From the NCBI GenBank assembly GCA_045540655.1, contig JAZQHP010000107.1, forward strand, positions 1 through 20,801: 20,801 bases of DNA, read 5' to 3'. Below the pieces are notes generated by a model. The model saw nothing but the letters and a program-made list of their open reading frames with translations, was not told the DNA's origin and did no database searches. Shown here piece after piece: positions 1 through 7,534 of this stretch; the stretch's first letter is position 1; every line of letters begins with the position of its first letter. Source of the stretch: RGIG1959 sp045540655. GTDB taxonomy: Bacteria > Bacillota > Clostridia > Oscillospirales > Acutalibacteraceae. A program made the position numbers and the translations under genes.

Positions 1-477
1 CTGGTTGCCAAACGCCTGACGGTGGACGGCTCGGCGGTACGCACGCCGCAAAACGTGATGGTGCCGCTTGGCACCTCCATCGACGAGGTGCTGGCATTCT
101 GCGGCGGGTTGCGATACAAGGCGGTCAAACTGCTCATGGGCGGTCCCATGATGGGTACGGCGCTTCGCGATGAAAGCCTGCCTGTCCTCAAGCAAAACAA
201 CGCCATCCTGGCGATGGCGGAAAAGGACGCGGTGCTTCCCGCGGCGACGGCGTGCATCCGTTGCGGCAAATGCGTGCAGGCGTGCCCGATGAATCTGACG
301 CCGCCCGCGATAGCGGCGGCGTATGCGCAAAAGGATGCGGCGATGCTGGAAAAACGCGGCGTGATGGTGTGCATGGAATGCGGCTGTTGCACGTTTGCGT
401 GCCCTGCGCACCGTCCCATTGTACAAACCATGCGACTGGCAAAAGACGTGGTGAGATCTGCGGCGAAGCCGTCGTGA
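1..477 (+). CDS. rnfC: Rnf complex subunit C, C-terminal part (cut by window start)
   Basis: RnfC is the peripheral, NADH/flavin-binding and iron-sulfur subunit of the Rnf ferredoxin:NAD+ oxidoreductase. The frame is open from base 1, so only the last 158 residues are seen. They contain the GGPMMG segment typical of the RnfC/NqrF-like fold and then two [4Fe-4S] cysteine motifs, CIRCGKCVQACP (from base 253) and CMECGCCTFACPAHRP (from base 370). The protein ends about 25 residues after the second cluster, so it lacks the long Ala/Lys-rich C-terminal extension seen in some proteobacterial RnfC proteins. The stop is 20 bp before rnfD and no terminator lies between, so it heads the operon here. 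The identity is secure from motifs and gene order. The N-terminal flavin- and NADH-binding part is outside the window. Confidence 0.95.
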   Translation: MVAKRLTVDGSAVRTPQNVMVPLGTSIDEVLAFCGGLRYKAVKLLMGGPMMGTALRDESLPVLKQNNAILAMAEKDAVLPAATACIRCGKCVQACPMNLTPPAIAAAYAQKDAAMLEKRGVMVCMECGCCTFACPAHRPIVQTMRLAKDVVRSAAKPS

Positions 478-497
478 CCGAAAGGAGAGAAACGGCT

Positions 498-1445
498 GTG
501 GAAGATTTGAAAATCGTATCTTCATCGCCCCACCTGCATTCGGGCAGTTCCACGCGCATGATCATGCTGGACGTGATCATTGCGATGGTGCCTGCGCTGA
601 TCGCATCGGTGTGGCTGTTTGGCTGGCGCTCCCTTTGGGTGGTGCTGGTGTGTGTGGCGTCCTGCGTCGCTTCGGAATATCTGTCCCGCCTGGTGCTTCG
701 CCGTCCGCAGACAGTGGGCGATCTGTCCTGTGTGGTGACGGGTATGCTGCTGGCGTTCAACCTGCCCTCGACCATTCCGCTGTGGCAAGCGGCGATCGGC
801 GGCGTGGTCGCGATCGTGGTCGTCAAGCAGATGTTCGGCGGCATCGGTCATAACTTTGTCAATCCCGCGCTCGTCGGACGCGTGGTGTTGCTGATGAGTT
901 TCCCGGCGGCGATGAACAACTATGTCGCTCCCGTGTTTATGCAGGTGGACGGCGTGTCGCAGGCGACGCCGCTGGCGGTCGCCCCGGGCGATCATGTCTA
1001 TGACCTGATTACGTTGCTGTTCGGTACGCACGGCGGCTCGCTTGGTGAAACCTGTGCGGCGGCGTTGTTGCTGGGCGGTGCTTACCTGGTGGTGCGCCGC
1101 GTGATCTCCCCGATCATTCCGCTGTGCTTCGTCGGCACGGTGTTTGCGTTGTCATGGGTGATCGAAGGCGGTGTGTATGGCGCGACCTACGAGATCCTGT
1201 CGGGCGGTCTGATGCTCGGCGCGATCTTCATGGCGACGGATTATACCACCTCGCCCATCACGCCGGTCGGCAAGGTCATCTTTGCGATCGGATGCGGTGC
1301 GCTGACGGTGCTGATCCGTCAGTTCGGCTCGCTTCCCGAGGGCGTATCGTTTGCCATTCTGATTATGAATATTCTCGTGCCGCTGATTGAGCGCATGACC
1401 TATTCGTTGCCTTTCGGCAAGAAAAGGGGGGCGTCTCATGCGTAA
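498..1445 (+). CDS. rnfD: Rnf complex subunit D, membrane flavoprotein
   Basis: RnfD is an integral membrane subunit that carries covalent FMN and helps link electron flow to ion translocation. I chose the GTG at 498 because AAAGGAGAG (481-489) sits 8 bases upstream and the first residues match the usual RnfD start. An earlier in-frame ATG would overlap rnfC. The 315-residue product is rich in membrane helices. It has the family motif GGIGHNFVNPA (114-124) and a flavin-attachment-like motif DGVSQAT (151-157) followed by PLA, so Thr157 is the predicted FMN carrier. The motif has Gln where the usual ApbE target motif (SGAT/TGAT) has Gly. The stop overlaps the rnfG start by 8 nt, suggesting translational coupling. 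Confidence 0.95.
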   Translation: MEDLKIVSSSPHLHSGSSTRMIMLDVIIAMVPALIASVWLFGWRSLWVVLVCVASCVASEYLSRLVLRRPQTVGDLSCVVTGMLLAFNLPSTIPLWQAAIGGVVAIVVVKQMFGGIGHNFVNPALVGRVVLLMSFPAAMNNYVAPVFMQVDGVSQATPLAVAPGDHVYDLITLLFGTHGGSLGETCAAALLLGGAYLVVRRVISPIIPLCFVGTVFALSWVIEGGVYGATYEILSGGLMLGAIFMATDYTTSPITPVGKVIFAIGCGALTVLIRQFGSLPEGVSFAILIMNILVPLIERMTYSLPFGKKRGASHA

Positions 1446-1971
1446 TGTGAAAACGATTGTGCACGCGGCGCTGATGCTCGCGCTCATTTGCGGCGTGGTG
1501 GTCGCGGCGCTTGCCGCTACCAACCTGCTGACCTCGGAGACGATTGCAGCGGCAGAACGCGAAGCCACCAATGCGGCGTGCCGCGAGGTGCTTCCGGCGG
1601 CGAATGCCTTCTCGACGGTGGACGGCGAGTGGGCAGACGGTGTGCTCGAGGTGTACAAAGCGTGTGCCGACAGCGAAACGGTCGGCTATGTCGTCAAGAC
1701 CTCCACGGTCGGCAAAAGCAGCGGTCTGATCGTGCTGACGGGCATCGGTTTGGACGGTGCGGTCAGCGGTGTGCAGGTGGTGGCCGACAGTGAAACGGCG
1801 GGTTACGTCGATACCGTGATAAAGGGCGGGCTGACGGATCGCCTTTGCGGCATCCGCGGGGATGTCGCGGCGGTGGACGGCGTGTCGCAGGCGACCAAAA
1901 CCTCCAACGGCATTAAAAAAGGCGTCGCACTGGCGCTGGAAACCTTTGAGGAGGTGAACGGCAATGGGTAA
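1438..1971 (+). CDS. rnfG: Rnf complex subunit G, extracytoplasmic FMN-binding protein
   Basis: RnfG is a single-span membrane protein whose outer domain carries FMN bound covalently to threonine by a phosphoester. The 177-residue product has one N-terminal membrane helix (about 6-27), then an FMN-binding domain ending in DGVSQATKTS (147-156) and NGIKKGV. This corresponds to the family motif Dgx(S/T)gAT-x-(T/S), making Thr153 the predicted flavinylated residue. As in RnfD, Gln replaces the usual Gly before AT. AAGGGGGG lies just upstream of the start at 1438. The gene overlaps rnfD and rnfE by 8 nt each. The protein is at the short end for the family. The flavin is probably attached by ApbE (17524-18489). 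Confidence 0.95.
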   Translation: MRNVKTIVHAALMLALICGVVVAALAATNLLTSETIAAAEREATNAACREVLPAANAFSTVDGEWADGVLEVYKACADSETVGYVVKTSTVGKSSGLIVLTGIGLDGAVSGVQVVADSETAGYVDTVIKGGLTDRLCGIRGDVAAVDGVSQATKTSNGIKKGVALALETFEEVNGNG

Positions 1972-2650
1972 ATATATGCAGACCTTTACCAAGGGCATTG
2001 TGAAAGAAAATCCCACGTTGCGGCTGGTGCTGGGCACCTGTCCGACCCTCGCCGTCACCACCAGTGTGTTCAACGGCATCGGCATGGGCGTCGCGGCGAC
2101 GTTCGTGCTGGTTTGCTCCAATATTGTGATTTCGTTGCTTCGCAAGATCATCCCCGATAAAGTGCGGTTGCCCGCCTACATCGTCGTGATCGCGGGCTTT
2201 ACCACCATTGTGCAGATGCTTCTCAAGGCGTATGTGCCGGCGGTCAACGAGGCGCTCGGTTTGTTTTTACCGCTGATCGTTGTCAACTGCATCATCCTCG
2301 GTCGCGCGGAAGCATTCGCCAGCAAAAACAGTGTCGCGCTGTCGGCGCTGGACGGGCTGGGCATGGGTGTCGGCTTCACGGCGGCGCTGACGCTGATGGG
2401 CGCGATCCGCGAACTGCTCGGAACGGGCGCGTTGTTCGGCTGGCCCGAACGCGGCATCTTTGAGGGTATGACCATCTTCATCATGCCTGCGGGCGGCTTC
2501 TTTGTGTTTGGCGTGCTCATCTGGGCGGCGAACAAGCTGTCGGCGAAGCTCGACAAGAACTTCACACCGAAGCAGTCCTTCGGTTGCGCGTCCTGCCCGC
2601 ATGCGGCGGCGTGCGGCAAGGCAGAGGAAGGAGGCTCGTGCGATGTTTGA
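1964..2650 (+). CDS. rnfE: Rnf complex subunit E, membrane protein with Cys-rich tail
   Basis: RnfE (NqrD/RnfE family) pairs with RnfA in the membrane. The two are known to hold an intramembrane [2Fe-2S] centre through conserved cysteines. This 228-residue protein has about six hydrophobic segments and the expected cysteine contexts LGTCPTLA (Cys26) and VVNCIILGRAEAF (Cys109). GAGGAGG lies just upstream of the ATG at 1964, which overlaps the rnfG stop by 8 nt. After the last helix the protein continues as a polar tail, about residues 190-228, with four cysteines at 208, 211, 217 and 226 (a CASC core). The tail should be at a membrane face and might bind a metal. That is inference only. Confidence 0.94.
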   Translation: MGKYMQTFTKGIVKENPTLRLVLGTCPTLAVTTSVFNGIGMGVAATFVLVCSNIVISLLRKIIPDKVRLPAYIVVIAGFTTIVQMLLKAYVPAVNEALGLFLPLIVVNCIILGRAEAFASKNSVALSALDGLGMGVGFTAALTLMGAIRELLGTGALFGWPERGIFEGMTIFIMPAGGFFVFGVLIWAANKLSAKLDKNFTPKQSFGCASCPHAAACGKAEEGGSCDV

Positions 2651-3227
2651 GAATCTGTTTTTCATCGTCATCGGCGCGATGCTGGTCAACAACTTCGTGC
2701 TGTCGCAATTCCTCGGGATCTGCCCCTTCCTCGGCGTGTCGAAAAAGCTCGGCTCGGCGGTGGGCATGTCGGTCGCGGTCATCTTCGTGATGCTGATGGC
2801 GACGGCGGCGACCTGGCCGATTCAGTATTACATTCTGGAACGCTTTGATCTCGGGTATCTGCAGACGATCGTGTTCATTCTGATTATCGCGGCGCTCGTT
2901 CAGCTCGTCGAGATCGTGATGAAAAAATTTCTGCCGCCGCTTCATAAAGCGCTCGGCATTTATCTGCCGCTGATCACCACCAACTGCGCGGTGCTCGGCG
3001 TGACGATCATGAACATCGACAACGGCTACACCTTCGGCGAAGCGATCGCCAATACGTTGGGCGCGGGTGTCGGCTTCCTGATCGCGATGGTCATGTTCGC
3101 GGGTGTGCGCGAACGGCTGGAAACCGCGGATATCCCGCAGGGACTCAAGGGCGTGCCCTCAACGCTGATTGCGGCGTCGCTGGTGTCGTTGTCGTTCCTT
3201 GGATTCCAAGGACTTTTCGGATTGTGA
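2643..3227 (+). CDS. rnfA: Rnf complex subunit A, integral membrane protein
   Basis: RnfA (NqrE/RnfA family) is the membrane partner of RnfE. The product is 194 residues with six hydrophobic segments. Cys27 in LGICPFLGVS and Cys115 in TTNCAVLGV are the two conserved residues that, with the RnfE pair, ligate the [2Fe-2S] centre in this family. The ATG at 2643 is chosen over the longer upstream open frame because it is preceded by GAAGGAGG, gives the standard N-terminus MFENLFFI, and overlaps the rnfE stop by the same 8 nt seen at the two previous junctions. It ends 10 bp before rnfB. Confidence 0.95.
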   Translation: MFENLFFIVIGAMLVNNFVLSQFLGICPFLGVSKKLGSAVGMSVAVIFVMLMATAATWPIQYYILERFDLGYLQTIVFILIIAALVQLVEIVMKKFLPPLHKALGIYLPLITTNCAVLGVTIMNIDNGYTFGEAIANTLGAGVGFLIAMVMFAGVRERLETADIPQGLKGVPSTLIAASLVSLSFLGFQGLFGL

Positions 3228-3237
3228 GGTGATTTCC

Positions 3238-4020
3238 ATGGCATCCATTGGTATTGCCGTCGGTGTGGCGGCGGCGATCGCCCTGCTGGCGGGCGTGATC
3301 CTGGCGGTCGCGTCGGTGGTGTTTGCGGTCCCGAAGGACGAAAAAGTGGAAGCACTCAAAGAGGTGCTCCCCGGTGCCAACTGCGGCGCGTGCGGCTTCT
3401 CGGGCTGTGAGGGCTATGCGGCGGCGATGGCGCACGACGGGGCGGCGGTCGGGCTTTGCTCGCCGGGCGGCGAGGAGGTCGCCGCGGCAACGGGCGAGAT
3501 CCTGGGCGTGTCCGGCTCGGTGGTGAAAAAGGCGGCTGTTGTGCATTGCGGCGGTTGCGACACGATCACCGAAAAAGCACACGCTTACCGCGGCGTAACG
3601 TCCTGCAAGGCGGCGGCAAAGTTTTTCGGCGGCGATAAGACCTGCCGTTACGGCTGTCTGGGCTACGGCGACTGCGTGTCGGCGTGTGACCGCGGCGCGG
3701 TGCGGATCGAGAATGGCATCGCGGTGGTGGATGAAGCGGTGTGCGTCGGATGCGGCGATTGTGTGCGCGTGTGTCCGAAATCGCTCATCACCGTCACCGA
3801 GCATCTGTCGGCGGCATCGGTGCGTTGCTCGAGCCACGACAAGGGCGGCGTTGCGCGCAAGCTGTGTGGGGCGGCGTGCATCGGTTGCATGAAGTGTCAG
3901 AAGGTGTGCGAATCGGAGGCGATCACGGTGACCAATTTCCTCGCATCCGTCGATCCCGCGAAATGCACCGCTTGCGGCAAATGCGTGGACGCTTGTCCGC
4001 AACACTGCATTGCGATGTAA
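3238..4020 (+). CDS. rnfB: Rnf complex subunit B, polyferredoxin electron-entry subunit
   Basis: RnfB accepts electrons from reduced ferredoxin. The 260-residue product has one N-terminal membrane helix (about 5-30). A cluster domain follows with Cys49, 52, 57 and 74 (CGACGFSGC), the typical RnfB N-terminal Fe-S ligand set. The rest is cysteine-rich: Cys104/107, then 123, 136, 140, 146 and 150. Three further CxxCxxCxxxC-type motifs begin at 169 (CVGCGDCVRVCP), 214 (CIGCMKCQKVC) and 243 (CTACGKCVDACP). This fits a protein with several [4Fe-4S] centres. The ATG at 3238 follows GAGGTGA with good spacing, whereas the longer upstream frame overlaps rnfA. It is the last gene of the operon, followed by a strong terminator. 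Confidence 0.96.
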   Translation: MASIGIAVGVAAAIALLAGVILAVASVVFAVPKDEKVEALKEVLPGANCGACGFSGCEGYAAAMAHDGAAVGLCSPGGEEVAAATGEILGVSGSVVKKAAVVHCGGCDTITEKAHAYRGVTSCKAAAKFFGGDKTCRYGCLGYGDCVSACDRGAVRIENGIAVVDEAVCVGCGDCVRVCPKSLITVTEHLSAASVRCSSHDKGGVARKLCGAACIGCMKCQKVCESEAITVTNFLASVDPAKCTACGKCVDACPQHCIAM

Positions 4021-4030
4021 CACAAAATAT

Positions 4031-4070
4031 AAAACCGGTTGATTTCCGAATGGAAATCAACCGGTTTTTT
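4031..4070 (+). terminator. Rho-independent terminator ending the rnf operon, possibly bidirectional
   Basis: A perfect 17-bp stem, 4031-4047 paired with 4052-4068, has a 4-base loop (GAAT). The plus strand continues into a T run (4065-4070). On the minus strand the same stem is followed by TTTTATATTTTG, so it could also stop transcripts of the oppositely oriented dehydrogenase gene that ends at 4080. Confidence 0.93.
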
Positions 4071-4079
4071 GCGTATACA

Positions 4080-5117
4080 TTATACATCGTCGTCCACGTA
4101 GACAAATGCGCTTTCGCGCACGGCGCGGTCGGCGGCCACCGCCACCTTGAAGGCACTGTACGCCTGCTCGATATCGGGCGCGTGGGTGGGACGGTGCTCG
4201 ATCATGTCGATGAGGGAGCACAGCTGTTTGTACATCGGCTTATATTTGCTCTGTACGTTGATGCTTTCGGTTTGCCCCGTGTCGAGATGGAACAACTCGA
4301 TGCAGTCGCCCATTTCCGTGTCGAGGGCGCGCTGGGCGTTCATGGTCAGACGGATGCGACCCTTGGTGCCGATGAATTCTTTCACGTTGGCGGAGCTGAA
4401 GGTCTGACCCCAGCCCGCTTCATAGTACGCCATAGCGCCGCTCTGCAGACGCATGACGATCATGCCGTAGTTTACCATGCCGGGTTCCAGGTCATCGTCG
4501 ACCGTCACGCCGTGACCCATGACCTCCACGACCTTGGAACCGGCAAACCATTGGATGATGTCCATATAGTGTACGCCGCAGTCCAGAATGGGGGAGCAGT
4601 CATGAAGCAGGCGCTTGTAGCGCGGCCAGTTGAGTGCATGGTGGTTCTGCGTCATGCGCGCAACACGCAATTCGCCGATTTCGCCGTTCCAGATCAGCTC
4701 GCGCATCTTGTTGTAGGTGTCATTGTGACGCAGGATATACGCGATCAGCACGTGAATGTCGCGGGCATTCGCCTCCTTGACTGCGCGATAGAACTCGCGA
4801 CCGTCTTCCTTGGTGGTGGCGATGGGCTTTTCGCAGAGGATGTGCTTGTTCGCGGCGATGCAGTCCTTGAGGATGGAGAGGTGGGTGTTGACGTAAGTCG
4901 CGATGATGACGATGTCGACCTCGGGGAGGTTGAGAAACTCGTGATAATCGGTGCCGTAGTGCTCCGCGTTGTATTTACGCGCAAACAGACGTGCCGCCGC
5001 TTCGTTGGTGTCCACCACGGCGACAATGCGGATGTTATCCCGCCAATAAATATCGTCCATGTGGTCGCCGCCGATGTGACCGCAACCGATCAGCATAATG
5101 CCGTATACCTTATCCAT
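4080..5117 (-). CDS. Gfo/Idh/MocA family NAD(P)-dependent oxidoreductase
   Basis: This family oxidises or reduces hydroxyl groups of sugars, inositols and related compounds with NAD(P). The 345-residue product has an N-terminal Rossmann motif, GCGHIGGDH (11-19), the Asp of VVDTN (34-38) that contacts the cofactor ribose, and the family signature CEKPIA (95-100). In the C-terminal domain DCGVHYMD (179-186) matches the conserved GxHxxD catalytic segment. I place the start at 5117 because AGAGGAGTG lies directly upstream. The ATG six codons earlier would use that ribosome site as coding sequence. It begins 14 bp after the radA stop, so the two are probably co-transcribed although functionally unrelated. 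Substrate cannot be told from sequence. Confidence 0.9.
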   Translation of the reverse strand: MDKVYGIMLIGCGHIGGDHMDDIYWRDNIRIVAVVDTNEAAARLFARKYNAEHYGTDYHEFLNLPEVDIVIIATYVNTHLSILKDCIAANKHILCEKPIATTKEDGREFYRAVKEANARDIHVLIAYILRHNDTYNKMRELIWNGEIGELRVARMTQNHHALNWPRYKRLLHDCSPILDCGVHYMDIIQWFAGSKVVEVMGHGVTVDDDLEPGMVNYGMIVMRLQSGAMAYYEAGWGQTFSSANVKEFIGTKGRIRLTMNAQRALDTEMGDCIELFHLDTGQTESINVQSKYKPMYKQLCSLIDMIEHRPTHAPDIEQAYSAFKVAVAADRAVRESAFVYVDDDV

Positions 5118-5131
5118 AGGATTCACTCCTC

Positions 5132-6487
<1,356 letters not shown>

Positions 6488-6513
6488 GCTCATCACCTCG
6501 TACAATCACCGAC

Positions 6514-6541
6514 AGTATAGCATAATTGACGCATTTTGCAA
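6514..6541 (-). promoter_or_regulatory. Probable sigma-A promoter of radA
   Basis: Reading the minus strand, TTGCAA (6536-6541) and TATACT (6514-6519) are separated by 16 bp. They lie about 27 bases upstream of the radA ATG in an AT-rich gap following the HAD phosphatase gene. Confidence 0.65.
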
Positions 6542-6560
6542 GTGGTTTTTGCAAGAATTA

Positions 6561-7334
6561 TCACGTTTCGGCGAGAAATTTCTGCAGGGTGGTTTCCACG
6601 CGGACGCAATGGTTCGGAAACTGTGCTTTCAGCTCGTCGCAGGCATTGTCCATAATAAAGGGATGCCCCGCTTTGACAAGCAGAGGCAGGTCGTTGTAGT
6701 TGTCGCCGAAGGACATGACCTCGTCGCGGGAAATATCCAGATGCTCACACAGCGCGTCGAGTCCCGTGCCTTTGTCGGCAAGGGTGAAATCCAGCCATTC
6801 ACGACCCGCCACGGCAATCTGAAAATCCGCTTCCCATGCTTCGTGCAGTTGCTCATACAGCCACTCGGAATGCTCCAGGCGGCAGGCGCTGATTTTGATG
6901 ACGGGCTCGTCGATCTCGTCGAACGACGACACGATTTTGGCGGAAAAGCGAAGTACATGGCGGATATGATGCACGTATGCTTCGGATTTCGGCAGGAGAT
7001 AGCAATGCTTCGCGCCCGAAATCATCACTTCGGTTTCGGGCAGGGCAAGAATCTGCGCGGTGAGCGCGCGGGCTTTGGCAGGATCGAGCACCGTTTGCGA
7101 CAGCAGACGGTCGCCCGCAAACACCACCGAGCCGTTTTCCGCGATATACAGAATATCGTCGGCAACGGGAGCAAACAGCGTGCGCAGGCTGTGGTATTGC
7201 CGACCGCTGGCGGCGGCAAACGCAATGCCGCGTTCACGCAGGGCGGCGATAATCGAAAAGATCTCTTCGGAGGGCGCCCACTGCCCTTTTGGAAGCAGGG
7301 TGCCGTCGAGATCGCAGGTAATCAGGCGAATCAT
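6561..7334 (-). CDS. Cof-type HAD-superfamily hydrolase (probable sugar/nucleotide phosphatase)
   Basis: Cof-like HAD enzymes are cytoplasmic, Mg2+-dependent phosphatases acting on sugar phosphates, nucleotides or flavin precursors. The 257-residue product shows all four HAD motifs. Motif I is DLDGT with nucleophile Asp8 and acid/base Asp10, motif II is in AASGR (Ser43), motif III is Lys188 in DKGTGLD, and motif IV is GDNYND (210-215). A C2-type cap lies between motifs II and III, as in the Cof/YidA group. I start at Met 7334 because the upstream ATGs at 7370 and 7397 fall inside the predicted promoter. AAGGAC lies about 10 bases upstream. Substrate is unknown. Confidence 0.9.
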   Translation of the reverse strand: MIRLITCDLDGTLLPKGQWAPSEEIFSIIAALRERGIAFAAASGRQYHSLRTLFAPVADDILYIAENGSVVFAGDRLLSQTVLDPAKARALTAQILALPETEVMISGAKHCYLLPKSEAYVHHIRHVLRFSAKIVSSFDEIDEPVIKISACRLEHSEWLYEQLHEAWEADFQIAVAGREWLDFTLADKGTGLDALCEHLDISRDEVMSFGDNYNDLPLLVKAGHPFIMDNACDELKAQFPNHCVRVETTLQKFLAET

Positions 7335-7368
7335 AAGAGGAACCGTCCTTTTGACAAAATTCACTTTC

Positions 7369-7397
7369 ATTATATCGCATTCAACAGGGATGCGCAA
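7369..7397 (-). promoter_or_regulatory. Probable sigma-A promoter of the HAD phosphatase gene
   Basis: On the minus strand TTGCGC (7392-7397) and a perfect TATAAT (7369-7374) are 17 bp apart, giving a short leader before the ATG at 7334. It is back to back with the RND gene promoter at 7440-7468. Confidence 0.65.
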
Positions 7398-7439
7398 GAA
7401 TATTTCAAGAAAAGTTTACACTTTCAAGCCGAATGATAG

Positions 7440-7468
7440 TTGAAGAAATGCACGGTTCGTTTTATAAT
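7440..7468 (+). promoter_or_regulatory. Probable sigma-A promoter of the RND transporter gene
   Basis: TTGAAG (7440-7445) and a perfect TATAAT (7463-7468) are separated by exactly 17 bp. They lie about 65 bases upstream of the ATG at 7535, leaving an untranslated leader of roughly 60 bases with no clear hairpin. Confidence 0.75.
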
Positions 7469-7534
7469 AGAAAAGTAAAATAGGGCGGATGTGCCTTGGT
7501 TTAAAAAATCTGTTGATGAAAGCAGGATGCTTCT

